From JANXMY01 sp965246745 (GTDB taxonomy: Bacteria > Armatimonadota > Armatimonadia > Armatimonadales > Capsulimonadaceae): DNA of 64,000 bases. The notes under the pieces were generated by a model. The model was not told the origin of the DNA, searched no databases, and saw only the letters and a list, made by a program, of their open reading frames with translations. Positions within the stretch are counted from its first letter, which is position 1. Each line of letters opens with the position of its first letter. A program made the position numbers and the translations under genes. The stretch covers positions 2,914,001 through 2,978,000 of the forward strand of contig OZ251980.1 in the NCBI GenBank assembly GCA_965246745.1. The letters run 5' to 3'. Positions 56,652 through 64,000 of this stretch are shown here, one piece after another.

Positions 56652-57392
56652 ATGGCAGAAAAATTGGTCGCGGTCGTGACCGGAGCGAGCAGCGGGATTG
56701 GGGCGGCGGCGGCGCAGCACCTCGCCGCCGCCGGGTATGAGCTTATTTTAGGGGCGCGGCGCATGGACCGCCTGCGGGCGGTCGCGGAGCCTTTGGGCGC
56801 GACGGCGCTGGAATTGGACGTGACCGATGCGGCGAGTGTGGAGGCGTTCTGCGCCCAGGTGCCGCGCGTCAATGTGGTAGTCAACAATGCCGGCGGGGCA
56901 TTGGGGACGGAAACGGTCGCGGACGCCGTGGACGACAAATGGGAGCGGATGTACGATACCAATGTGCTGGGGACGATGCGGATGGTGCGCGGCCTGCTGC
57001 CGAAGCTGGAAGAGTCGGGCGCAGGCCATATCGTCGTCATCGGCTCGGTCGCGGGGATCGAAGTGTATCCCGGCGGCGGCGGGTACACGGCGGCAAAGCA
57101 CGCGGTCAAAGCCGTCACCGAAACGCTGCGGGTGGAGCTGGTCGGCAAGCCCGTCCGAGTGACGGAAATTGCGCCGGGATTGGTGGAAACCGAGTTCAGC
57201 TTGGTGCGCTTCGGCGGCGACGCCGAAAAAGCCAAAAAGCCCTATCTCGGCATGACCCCGCTGACCGCCGGCGATGTGGCCGACGCGATTGTCTGGGCCG
57301 TCACCCGCCCCGCCCATGTCAACATTGACACGCTGGTCATCAAACCGCTCGATCAAGCCACGGCGACGCGGATTCATCGAAAGACCGAGTAA
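56652..57392 (+). CDS. Short-chain dehydrogenase (YdfG-like)
   Basis: 246 residues. TGASSGIG cofactor loop (about 11-18), ARRMDR after strand 2 (two Arg favour NADP), NNAGGALG, and YTAAKHAVKA with catalytic Tyr/Lys (about 152-156). The end, with a TPLTAGDVADAIVWAVTRPAHVNIDTLVIKP tail, matches the YdfG / serine-3-hydroxy-acid dehydrogenase group. Oxidises small hydroxy acids such as serine or 3-hydroxypropionate in known members. Confidence 0.9.
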   Translation: MAEKLVAVVTGASSGIGAAAAQHLAAAGYELILGARRMDRLRAVAEPLGATALELDVTDAASVEAFCAQVPRVNVVVNNAGGALGTETVADAVDDKWERMYDTNVLGTMRMVRGLLPKLEESGAGHIVVIGSVAGIEVYPGGGGYTAAKHAVKAVTETLRVELVGKPVRVTEIAPGLVETEFSLVRFGGDAEKAKKPYLGMTPLTAGDVADAIVWAVTRPAHVNIDTLVIKPLDQATATRIHRKTE

Positions 57393-57406
57393 AGCCAGGT
57401 AAAACG

Positions 57407-58474
57407 ATGCTGTGCTATTATGTGACGGGGCATGGGTTCGGCCATGCCGTCCGCACCACCCAAATTCTGCGGGCGCTGCCGCCCGAGCTGCCGCTGATCA
57501 TCAAAACGACCGCCCCCGCGCGGCTGTTTCGCGAAGAATTGCCGGGCCGCGACTTTGAGCTGATCCACGCCGAGTTTGACTGCGGCTGCCTGCAAACCGA
57601 CAGCGTTTCGGTGCGGCGGCGCGAAACGCTGACCCGCTACGCGGAGATTGCCCGGCGCAATGACGCGCACCTCGCCGACGAAATCCGCTTTCTGCGGGAG
57701 CGCGGGGTACGGGCGGCGGCCTCGGACATCGCGTCGTTTCCGCTGCGGGCCGCCCGCGCCGCCGGGGTGCCGTCGGCGGCCGTGACCAATTTCACCTGGC
57801 ATGATATTTACTCGGAGTACGCCGAAACTGCCGAAGACGACGCGCTTTTAGCCCAAATGGCCGACGAATACGCGGCGGCGACCGTGGCGCTGATTACGCC
57901 GCTCCATTTGCCGTCCACGCCGGGCGTGTTTCCGCATGTCGAGGAAGCGCCGCTGGTGGCCCGCCGGGGCGAGAACATCCGGGCGGCGCTGACCGCCGCG
58001 CTGGGCATTCCTGCCGAAAAACATCTCGCCCTGCTGTACCTGGGCGGGTGGGGGCTGGAAATAAACTGGGCGGCGCTGGAGCGGCTCACCGACTGGGTGT
58101 TTCTGCTGGACCGGCCCGTGCCGAAGCCGGTTGCCAATGTTCGCGTGTTCGCTCCGAGCACTCTGGCCTACGCCGATGTCGCCGCGTCGGTGGATGCCGT
58201 CGTCTCCAAAGCCGGCTACGGCACCGTGACCGAGTGCATCGCCAACTCGGTGCCGCTGGTGTACCTGCCGCGCGTCGGCTTCGCGGAGCACGCCGCGCTG
58301 GCGGCGGGAATGACCCGCTGGGGCGGCGGGATTGAGATTTCGGAAGCGAAGTTTCATGCCGGCGACTGGGCCGAGGCGCTTCATGCCGCGCGGGCGGCGA
58401 CGCCTGATTCCAATCTCTTCACGACAAACGGCGCGGAAGTGGTCGCACAAAAACTCAGGGCGCTGTGCGCCTGA
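57407..58474 (+). CDS. MurG-like GT-B glycosyltransferase
   Basis: 355 residues. N-terminal YYVTGHGFGHAVRTTQILRAL resembles the G-loop of MurG/GT28. The C-terminal half has LYLGGWG, VFAPSTLAYADVAASVDAVVSKAGYGTVTECIANSVPLVYLPR, the UDP-sugar binding segment of the GT28/GT1 fold. Not MurG itself: the first part differs and no mur genes are near. Similar 'glycosyltransferase-like' proteins occur beside sugar kinases. Substrate unknown. Confidence 0.8.
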   Translation: MLCYYVTGHGFGHAVRTTQILRALPPELPLIIKTTAPARLFREELPGRDFELIHAEFDCGCLQTDSVSVRRRETLTRYAEIARRNDAHLADEIRFLRERGVRAAASDIASFPLRAARAAGVPSAAVTNFTWHDIYSEYAETAEDDALLAQMADEYAAATVALITPLHLPSTPGVFPHVEEAPLVARRGENIRAALTAALGIPAEKHLALLYLGGWGLEINWAALERLTDWVFLLDRPVPKPVANVRVFAPSTLAYADVAASVDAVVSKAGYGTVTECIANSVPLVYLPRVGFAEHAALAAGMTRWGGGIEISEAKFHAGDWAEALHAARAATPDSNLFTTNGAEVVAQKLRALCA

Positions 58475-58497
58475 CTCCGCCCGTGCGCCAAATATGC

Positions 58498-58503
58498 TAT
58501 ACT
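58498..58503 (+). promoter_or_regulatory. -10 box directly before miaA
   Basis: TATACT ends seven bases before GTG 58511, with no Shine-Dalgarno; a leaderless start is likely. The -35 region is poor. Confidence 0.55.
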
Positions 58504-58510
58504 GACTGCT

Positions 58511-59485
58511 GTGCCTAAAGTGCTGACGGGAAGCTTCCAAGACCGCATTGCCCTGGTGGGGCCGACCGCATCGGGCAAAACCGCCGTTGCGACCCTGCTG
58601 GCCCAAAAACTTGGGGCCGAGATCGTGTCCACCGATTCCATGCAGGTCTACCGGCGCATGGACATCGGGACCGCAAAGCCCACGGCGGCGGAGCGAAGCG
58701 CGGCGGTGTTTCACGCGGTGGATGTCGCTGACCCCGGCGACGACTGGACGCTGGCTGATTTTCAAAGACTGGGCGACCGGGCGTGCGCCGAGATAGCCGG
58801 GCGCGGCCGTGTGCCGCTGATCGCCGGCGGGACCGGGCTGTATGTGCGGGCGCTGACCACGCGGCTCGATATCCCTGCGGTGCCGCCCGACGACACTCTG
58901 CGGGAGCGCTGGCGCGAATTCGCCGCCGCGCACGGCCACGCGGCGCTGCTCGCCGAAGTCGCTCGGATTGACCCGGAAACCGCCGCCCGGCTGCATGTCA
59001 ACGACCTCGGGCGGCAAATCCGCGCCCTGGAAGTGTTCGCGGCGACGGGCCGAACGCTGACTGCGCTGCACGCCGAAAACCGGGCCGCGCAGACGGCTGA
59101 AGTCGCGGACGAGCCGCAGATTTTCGGCCTGCGCTTTGCGGACCGGGAACTGCTGTACGCGCGGATCAACGCGCGGGTAGACCAAATGCTGAAACTGGGG
59201 CTGCGGGCCGAAGTGGAAGAACTTCTCCGTTCGGGCTATGCGCCGACTTTGAAGCCGATGCTCTCCCTGGGTTACCGGCACATGGCCGCGCTTCTCCGGG
59301 GCGACACCGATTGGGACACGGCGGTCGAGACGCTGAAGCAGGACACGCGGCGGTTCGCCAAGCGGCAGATGATCTGGTTCCGGGCCGACCCGCGCGTCCG
59401 CTGGCTGGACGCCGACGATTTGGCCCCCGCGCAGCTTGCGGACACGATTTATTCTCTCATACAAAGGGCGGCAGACACTCCATGA
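58511..59485 (+). CDS. miaA: tRNA dimethylallyltransferase
   Basis: 324 residues. Adds dimethylallyl to A37 of UNN-reading tRNAs, using DMAPP from the pathway that ispDF serves. P-loop LVGPTASGKTAVATLLA (about 15-30), STDSMQVYRRMDIGTAKP, LIAGGTGLYVRAL, and the zinc/tRNA region QDTRRFAKRQMIWFR near the C-terminus. It overlaps hfq by 4 bases, the same miaA-hfq pairing as in Proteobacteria. Confidence 0.97.
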   Translation: MPKVLTGSFQDRIALVGPTASGKTAVATLLAQKLGAEIVSTDSMQVYRRMDIGTAKPTAAERSAAVFHAVDVADPGDDWTLADFQRLGDRACAEIAGRGRVPLIAGGTGLYVRALTTRLDIPAVPPDDTLRERWREFAAAHGHAALLAEVARIDPETAARLHVNDLGRQIRALEVFAATGRTLTALHAENRAAQTAEVADEPQIFGLRFADRELLYARINARVDQMLKLGLRAEVEELLRSGYAPTLKPMLSLGYRHMAALLRGDTDWDTAVETLKQDTRRFAKRQMIWFRADPRVRWLDADDLAPAQLADTIYSLIQRAADTP

Positions 59486-59853
59486 ACAAATCGCAGGTGA
59501 ACTTACAGGATTTATTTCTCAACCAGGTCCGCAAGGAAAATGTCGGCGTGATGATCTATCTCATCGGCGGCGTTCAGCTTCGCGGCAACGTGCGCGGCTT
59601 CGATTCGTTTACCATTCTTCTCGACAGCCCCGGCAAGCCGGTCCAGCTTGTTTACAAGCACGCCGTCACCAGCATTGTCCCGATGCGGCCCATCCAAAAT
59701 GTCTACGCCGACAGCCTGCGCGAGTCCGGCGCGGCCGCCCCGCCCGTCCCGGCGGCGGGCGCACACCCGGACGCCGCCCAGACTGTGCAGACGCCCGCGC
59801 CGGCACCCGCCTCGGCGACCCCCGAAGCCGCACAAGCCGAGCCGATTTCATAG
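59482..59853 (+). CDS. hfq: RNA chaperone Hfq
   Basis: 123 residues from ATG 59482. The Sm domain is complete: LQDLFLNQVRKENVGVMIYLIGGVQLRGNVRGFDSFTILL (Sm1) and VQLVYKHAVTSIVP (Sm2, with the YKHA distal/proximal-face residues). The ~50-residue C-terminal tail is Ala/Pro-rich and disordered. Mediates sRNA-mRNA pairing. Coupled to miaA by ATGA and followed by a repeat that doubles as a terminator. Confidence 0.96.
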   Translation: MNKSQVNLQDLFLNQVRKENVGVMIYLIGGVQLRGNVRGFDSFTILLDSPGKPVQLVYKHAVTSIVPMRPIQNVYADSLRESGAAAPPVPAAGAHPDAAQTVQTPAPAPASATPEAAQAEPIS

Positions 59854-59868
59854 CTCAACCATTGAAAA

Positions 59869-59990
59869 CCGGGGTTGTCCAAAACCCCGGCAAGATAGTG
59901 TGCTTCGCACAAAGAACGCTTTCCCGGCTGCGCGTTCGTCTTCGTCCAAAGGACGCTTCTTTGCCGGGGTTTTGGACAACCCCGGCTTTT
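59869..59990 (+). repeat. 25-bp-arm inverted repeat ending in a terminator
   Basis: Perfect arms 59869-59893 and 59961-59985. Each arm is itself a hairpin (CCGGGGTT-GTCC-AAAACCCCGG). The right arm is followed by TTTTT, so it can end the hfq transcript. The centre holds GTGTGC-TTC-GCAC (59898-59910) and CGTCC-AAA-GGACG (59943-59955). Ends 13 bases before the dapF ATG. Confidence 0.93.
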
Positions 59991-60002
59991 TGGGTAACTC
60001 TC

Positions 60003-60854
60003 ATGCACTTCACAAAAATGCACGGCATCGGCAACGATTTTGTTGTGGTCAACTGCCTCGGCGACGGCGGCGATGCGCTGTTTGCCGAGTGCGCCGCGCG
60101 GGCGGTGGAACTCTGCGACCGCAAGTTCGGCATCGGGGGCGACGGCGTGATTGCCCTGCGGCCCGGCCGGGATGCGCCGTTTGCCATGACCATGTTCAAC
60201 CCCGACGGCTCCGAAGCCGAGATGTGCGGCAACGGCATCCGCTGCTTCGCCAAGTTTTTGTTTGACCGCAATCTCACTCAGGGCAGCCGCGAAATCGCGG
60301 TCGAGACCGGCGCAGGCCGGCTGTCTTTGCAGATCACGCCGGGGCCGGACGGCACCGCCGGGGCCGTGCGGGTGGACATGGGCGAGCCGGTCCTGACGCC
60401 TTCCCAAATCCCGACCGTGCTGTCGGAAGGCGACGCGCCGATAGTCAGCGCCCCGCTGACCATTGGGGGTCAAACCCTGCACGTCACCACGGTTTCGATG
60501 GGCAACCCGCACGCCGTCGTTTTCGTAGACGATGCGAACGCCTACCCCGTCGAGATTGTCGGCCCGCAGGTGGAGCATCACCCGGCGTTTCCGCGCCGAA
60601 CCAACACCGAGTTCATTCAGATTGTCTCGGACCGCGAGATTAATTTCCGCGTTTGGGAGCGCGGCGCGGGCGCAACCCTCGCCTGCGGCACCGGCGCGTG
60701 CGCCGCCGTCGTCGCCTGCGTCCTTAACGGCAAAACAGGCCGCCAAGTGCTTGTCCACCTGCCCGGCGGCGATCTCGACATTCTTTGGTCCGAAGCCGAC
60801 AGCCATGTCTACATGACCGGCCCGGCGGCGGAAGTATTTGAGGGGGAGATATAG
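60003..60854 (+). CDS. dapF: Diaminopimelate epimerase
   Basis: 283 residues from ATG 60003. Interconverts LL- and meso-diaminopimelate for lysine and peptidoglycan. Active-site Cys pair: MCGNGIRCFAKF (about 80) and CGTGACAAV (about 225). KMHGIGNDFVVVN and FGIGGDGVI also match. The frame is open far upstream across the repeat and hfq, but only ATG 60003 gives the family N-terminus. Predicts meso-DAP in the cell wall. Confidence 0.97.
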   Translation: MHFTKMHGIGNDFVVVNCLGDGGDALFAECAARAVELCDRKFGIGGDGVIALRPGRDAPFAMTMFNPDGSEAEMCGNGIRCFAKFLFDRNLTQGSREIAVETGAGRLSLQITPGPDGTAGAVRVDMGEPVLTPSQIPTVLSEGDAPIVSAPLTIGGQTLHVTTVSMGNPHAVVFVDDANAYPVEIVGPQVEHHPAFPRRTNTEFIQIVSDREINFRVWERGAGATLACGTGACAAVVACVLNGKTGRQVLVHLPGGDLDILWSEADSHVYMTGPAAEVFEGEI

Positions 60855-60857
60855 CGC

Positions 60858-61010
60858 ATGGTCGTACAAACCGCCGAAAATCCCGCAGCAGCCCGCCCCC
60901 AAAGCTGAGCTTTATGCAAACCCTGAGCTTTATGCAAACCCTGAGCTTGCCGCCGAATTGACGGAAGCGATTGGAGATCGCAAAGGAGCCGCCGATTGGC
61001 TGACTGGCTA
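60858..61010 (+). pseudogene. Small frameshifted gene upstream of a RelE-like candidate
   Basis: ATG 60858 reads MVVQTAENPAAARPQ and stops at TGA 60906. Skipping one base in the C-run at 60896-60900 would continue PKAELYANPELYANPELAAE and LTEAIGDRKGAADWLTG to TAA 61008. The NPELYA repeat comes from an exact 18-bp tandem duplication (60906-60941). The product would be a ~50-residue acidic protein overlapping the next gene, like an antitoxin. Either a dead gene or one sequencing slip. Confidence 0.5.
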
Positions 61011-61373
61011 ATCCGCAAAGATGCCAAAGTGCAGCAATACTGGCAGCGGCTCGCGAGTCGTCCCCCTTCCGAGCAGCAGGCATTCGCCGACGCCGAGCGG
61101 CTTTCAAGCGAGCATCACTATCCGTTCCATCACCCTGTTGGAACAATCAAGCACCTGAAGGCAGGGTTCCATTGTAACCACGAGTACCGAAACCTACCGA
61201 ATGCACAGCGCATTTTCTACAAAATTTGGACCCGACAGGAAATCGCCGACGCCGTGAAGCGCCGCGAAACCGATGTCCCTGCCGAGCCGCAGTGGGGAGA
61301 CCAGCAAAAAGGGCTAGTCATGTTCATCTTCGCCGGCCCGCATCCCAAAACCAAATCAGCGGCTTGCCATTGA
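60996..61373 (+). CDS. Unknown 125-residue protein, RelE-like in outline
   Basis: Starts at TTG 60996 with AAAGGAG seven bases upstream. Basic, His-rich: HLKAGFHCNHEYRNLPNAQRIFYKI, later KGLVMFIFAGPHPK. The order (basic strand, YRNLPNAQRIFYKI, short helix, VMFIFAGPHP) resembles RelE/ParE mRNA interferases in outline, but I cannot confirm a family. It overlaps the frameshifted upstream gene by 15 bases, and its 3' end overlaps the converging PNGase-like remnant. Confidence 0.5.
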   Translation: MADWLIRKDAKVQQYWQRLASRPPSEQQAFADAERLSSEHHYPFHHPVGTIKHLKAGFHCNHEYRNLPNAQRIFYKIWTRQEIADAVKRRETDVPAEPQWGDQQKGLVMFIFAGPHPKTKSAACH

Positions 61374-62674
61374 AGGACCGTGCGCGGCATGGTGGTGCGC
61401 GGGGCTGCGGTGGATAGACACTTGGGTGAGAATGCCGTTTTCAGCCGTCAATGTTCGGTTCTCGGTGCCGCCGGGACCGAAGTCTGAATAGACCTGCGTG
61501 GCTCGGTGGACCGAGCGGACGCTGCCGGGGCGCGGCAGGCGGGTGGAGGAAACTGTGTCTTCGGTGCGGCGGAAGGCGACCACGCGGCCATTGCGGCTGG
61601 TCTGGTGCCAGACCAGAACGCCCTGCGTGACCGAATGGGCCGTGCCGCCGGACGCCGGGAGGGGACGCGCCGTGAAATTCAGCGGGTACCGGTGGTGTTG
61701 ACCACACGGACCCCAATCGTGTGCGGGCGGCCGTTCGAAAGCAGGCCGGCAAACGGCGTCAAGTTCACCCGGTACGGCAGAAAGTTCAGCGTTTGAACCG
61801 CCGGAATGGGCCGCCACCAGCCGGGGTCAATCCCGCCGGTGTAAATCCATGGCAGAACCGGCGCAATCCCGGCAGGAATGCCGTCCACCGTGATTTGCGC
61901 TTCGCGGAACGCGGTTCCCCCGCCCGTCTGCAATTTGGACGCCAGGGCATCCGGCACGCCGAGGTACCAGAACTCGTCGCCGCCCTGGCTTTGCGTCAAA
62001 AGATCGAGATAAGCGCCGGTGATGTTGGCCGGCAGCGTCAGCGTCTCGGTCAGCGTGTCCGTCCCGCTGCCGAGCGCTTTTTGCCCGTTGCCGCCGCCGG
62101 GCAGCGGCAGGACCAGGTCGGGGGTCGGCGGGGCGGCCTCGTGCGGGGCCGCCGGGTAAAACAGCAGCGCCGCCGAGCCGCGAATAATGCCGGTGTACTG
62201 GCTGTTCACGATATTGCCGAGCTGGGTTTGGCCGGTGCGGGCAGTAGTCAGCAGCGCGGCGTAGTCGGTCACGTCCCGCTCCACATGCCAGGCTTGGGCG
62301 ACGCCGTCCGACGGCTCAGCGGTGGTGCCGAGAAAAAGGCAGGCATGGCCGACCGAGATTTCCCCGGTCCGGTCAAACTGCCGGCCCGCCGTGACTGAGT
62401 AATCGGCGGACAAAATGATCTTCGCCCAGCGCTTCCGTCCGCCCGGCGGCGGAGTGTAGGGGAACGAGTGCGACGCGTAGTCGCGGAATTCAAGACCGCG
62501 AAACAGCGGCACGACAACGGGCACGGTGCGGGGACGCGGGATCGGCGGCTCGGCGACCGCCGGGTTTGCGGACCCGACCCGCAGCGGGCTTTGCGCCGCC
62601 GCCGGCCCGCTCCAAGCGAGCAAAAGAAGCGCAGCCGGCAGCAAGCGCCGGGCAGGCAGAAAGAGCGTATTCAT
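61356..62674 (-). pseudogene. PNGase A-like exported protein, frameshifted near the C-terminus
   Basis: ATG 62674, signal peptide LLPAALLLLAWSGPAAAQ. The body matches peptide-N4-(N-acetyl-beta-glucosaminyl)asparagine amidase A by feel: FREAQITVDGIPAG, LPWIYTGGIDPGWWRPIP, YRVNLTPFAGLL, HTIGVRVVNT. It stops at TGA about 61679; a one-base shift near 61690 continues RYPLNFTARPLPASGGTAH and ~90 more residues to TGA 61356. Such enzymes remove N-glycans from glycoproteins. Either a recent frameshift or a sequencing error. Confidence 0.65.
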
Positions 62675-62726
62675 GCCCCATTCTACCCGGCTTCGGCGGT
62701 GGGCTGTATCTCTGCCCAAAACAGAG

Positions 62727-62756
62727 TTGACCCCGCTGCCCAAAGTGTGCCACAAT
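62727..62756 (+). promoter_or_regulatory. Promoter of the nucleoside phosphorylase gene
   Basis: TTGACC 62727-62732, 18-bp spacer, CACAAT 62751-62756; ATG follows 8 bases later, another near-leaderless layout. It overlaps nothing on the other strand except the upstream end of the PNGase-like gene. Confidence 0.6.
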
Positions 62757-62764
62757 CAGCCACT

Positions 62765-64000
62765 ATGCGGGCTGTAGACATTATCCACACCAAGCGCCGG
62801 GGCGAAGCCAACACGCCGGCGGAGCTGCGGTTTCTGATTGGGAACTATACGCACGGCGCGGTGCCCGATTACCAGATCAGCGCCTGGCTGATGGCCGTGC
62901 TGTGGCGCGGCTTGACTGAAGAAGAAACCTTTGCGCTGACTTCGGCGATGGTGGCGTCGGGCGACACGCTGGACTTGTCCTCGCTGCCCGGCCCCTGCGT
63001 GGACAAGCATTCCACCGGCGGGGTCGGCGACAAGACGACGCTGGCCGTGATGCCGATCCTTGCGTCGGCGGGCGTCTTTGTGCCGAAAATGTCCGGGCGC
63101 GGCCTCGGCCACACCGGCGGGACACTCGACAAGCTGGAATCGCTTGGCGGAACCCGCACCGCGCTGACAGTCGCGGAAATCCTGGCCCAAACCCGCGCGG
63201 TCGGCGCGTGCCTGTGCGCCCAGACCGACCGCCTCGTGCCTGCCGACCGGCTGCTGTATGCCCTGCGCGATGCCACCGACACGGTCGAGTCGCTGCCGCT
63301 GATTGCGGCCAGCATCATGAGCAAAAAGATCGCCGGCGGCTGCCCGCTGATTGTGCTGGATGTGAAAGTCGGCGGCGGGGCGTTTATGAAGACCCTCCCC
63401 GACGCGCAGGCTTTGGCGGCGCTGATGATCAAAATCGGCGCGGCCCACGGCCGCCGGGTCGTTGCCGTGCTGTCAGATATGGACGTTCCGCTCGGCTACA
63501 CGGTCGGCAACCGAGTAGAAGTGGGCGAAGTGGCGTCGCTGCTGCAAAACAACGCCTGGGCCGAGCCGCGATTGAAAACCGTCGTCTGCACGCTGGCCGC
63601 CGCCGGGTTTGTGCTGGCGGGCCGGGCGGCGAATTTGGACGAGGGCCAGGCGCTGGCCTCGGCGCAGATTGAGTCCGGGGCGGCGTTTGCCAAGCTGCGG
63701 GAGATTGTGGCCGCGCAGGGCGGCGACCCCGAGTACTTGGACCATGCCGCCAAGCCGCCGACCGCCAAAGTCAAGCGCGATGTGCGGGCCGAATCGTCCG
63801 GCTTTGTCCGCGCGGTCAACGCCGAAGCGGTCGGCCTCGCCGCCATGCGCCTCGGGGCCGGACGGGCCGCCAAAGAAGACGCGGTAGACCCGACCGCCGG
63901 GGTAGTCCTGCGCGAGACCGTCGGCTGCCCGGTCACGGCGGGCAACGTCATTGCGACCTTGTATTCCGGCAGCGAGATCGCCGCGCGGGAAGCCGCCCCG
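62765..64000 (+). CDS. pdp: Pyrimidine-nucleoside (thymidine) phosphorylase, 3' partial
   Basis: 412 residues to the window end, no stop reached; the family is about 430-440 long. Starts MRAVDIIHTKRRGEANTPAE. Phosphate/nucleoside motifs: VDKHSTGGVGDKTTL, KMSGRGLGHTGGTLDKLESLGG, SLPLIAASIMSKKIAGG (the class signature), DVKVGGGAFMKTL. It splits thymidine or uridine to base and (deoxy)ribose-1-phosphate in salvage. DeoA versus Pdp cannot be decided by eye. Confidence 0.93.
   Translation, partial: MRAVDIIHTKRRGEANTPAELRFLIGNYTHGAVPDYQISAWLMAVLWRGLTEEETFALTSAMVASGDTLDLSSLPGPCVDKHSTGGVGDKTTLAVMPILASAGVFVPKMSGRGLGHTGGTLDKLESLGGTRTALTVAEILAQTRAVGACLCAQTDRLVPADRLLYALRDATDTVESLPLIAASIMSKKIAGGCPLIVLDVKVGGGAFMKTLPDAQALAALMIKIGAAHGRRVVAVLSDMDVPLGYTVGNRVEVGEVASLLQNNAWAEPRLKTVVCTLAAAGFVLAGRAANLDEGQALASAQIESGAAFAKLREIVAAQGGDPEYLDHAAKPPTAKVKRDVRAESSGFVRAVNAEAVGLAAMRLGAGRAAKEDAVDPTAGVVLRETVGCPVTAGNVIATLYSGSEIAAREAAP

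Noticed and set aside
59436..60002. Long N-terminal extension of dapF
   Set aside because: The open frame runs through hfq and a repeat; the family N-terminus starts exactly at ATG 60003.
1..64000. Prophage, integrative element or complete insertion sequence
   Set aside because: No integrase, phage structural genes or transposase gene seen; only the 101-bp MITE.

Overview
The window is 64 kb of GC-rich, densely coded bacterial chromosome. It carries diderm and cell-wall functions (murA, mreB, a DacA-type carboxypeptidase, dapF), flagellar export and placement genes (flhA, flhF), a sigma-E/RseA/RseB-like envelope-stress operon, hfq, and an exported protein with a PEP-CTERM-like tail. TTG and GTG starts are common and both tRNAs lack an encoded CCA. 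I cannot place the organism from sequence alone. The mix suits a free-living, motile, deep-branching Gram-negative-type lineage, and Armatimonadota-like is my best guess.

Layout: 0-6 kb holds a GT-C type membrane protein (cut by the window edge), two AT-richer exported proteins of unknown role, pterin carbinolamine dehydratase and a kelch protein. 6-15 kb holds murA-mreB-SLH protein, a small minus-strand pair (membrane protein plus HicB-like protein), flhA-flhF, and a membrane sensor with an anti-sigma-kinase-like ATPase. 14.9-15.3 kb has two tRNAs on the minus strand. 15.4-21.3 kb is one tight run: grpE, three membrane proteins, a MoxR ATPase and a transglutaminase. 21.7-25.7 kb has a DUF512 radical-SAM protein and an ECF sigma/anti-sigma/NfeD run. 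25.9-31.2 kb has a PD-(D/E)XK nuclease, scpA-scpB, dacA, an RluB-type pseudouridine synthase and a cyclophilin. 31.3-33.6 kb is the sigma-E operon. 33.6-36.4 kb is a minus-strand ABC exporter with two small proteins. 36.9-42 kb has rhodanese, RNase D, truncated haemoglobin, the PEP-CTERM protein, endonuclease V and tsaD. 42-46 kb is a broken-up ATP synthase operon (atpG, two unknown genes, atpD, a repeat, atpC). 46-54 kb has a YacL-like PIN-TRAM protein, an ispD-ispF fusion, hpf, a run of unknown genes, a GNAT acetyltransferase, a decayed hicA with intact hicB, and a probable PPi-dependent phosphofructokinase. 54-64 kb has a PfkB sugar kinase, two SDRs, a MurG-like glycosyltransferase, miaA-hfq, dapF, decayed small genes, a frameshifted PNGase A-like gene and a pyrimidine-nucleoside phosphorylase cut by the window end.

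The most unusual content lies between genes. At least eight intergenic elements have long, nearly perfect inverted arms (25-59 bp), and most hold small TTCG/AAAG/GCAG-loop hairpins inside. They sit just before start codons and between operon genes, including atpD/atpC. Four of them share a covarying hairpin core. Other notable points are a 16-bp repeat that puts a signal peptide out of frame with its Shine-Dalgarno start, a tRNA-Leu(UAG) without a long variable arm, a sigma-54 promoter before the PEP-CTERM gene, a 101-bp MITE with a 9-bp target duplication inside a dead SUKH-like gene, and several promoters whose -10 box sits right before the start codon (leaderless mRNAs).
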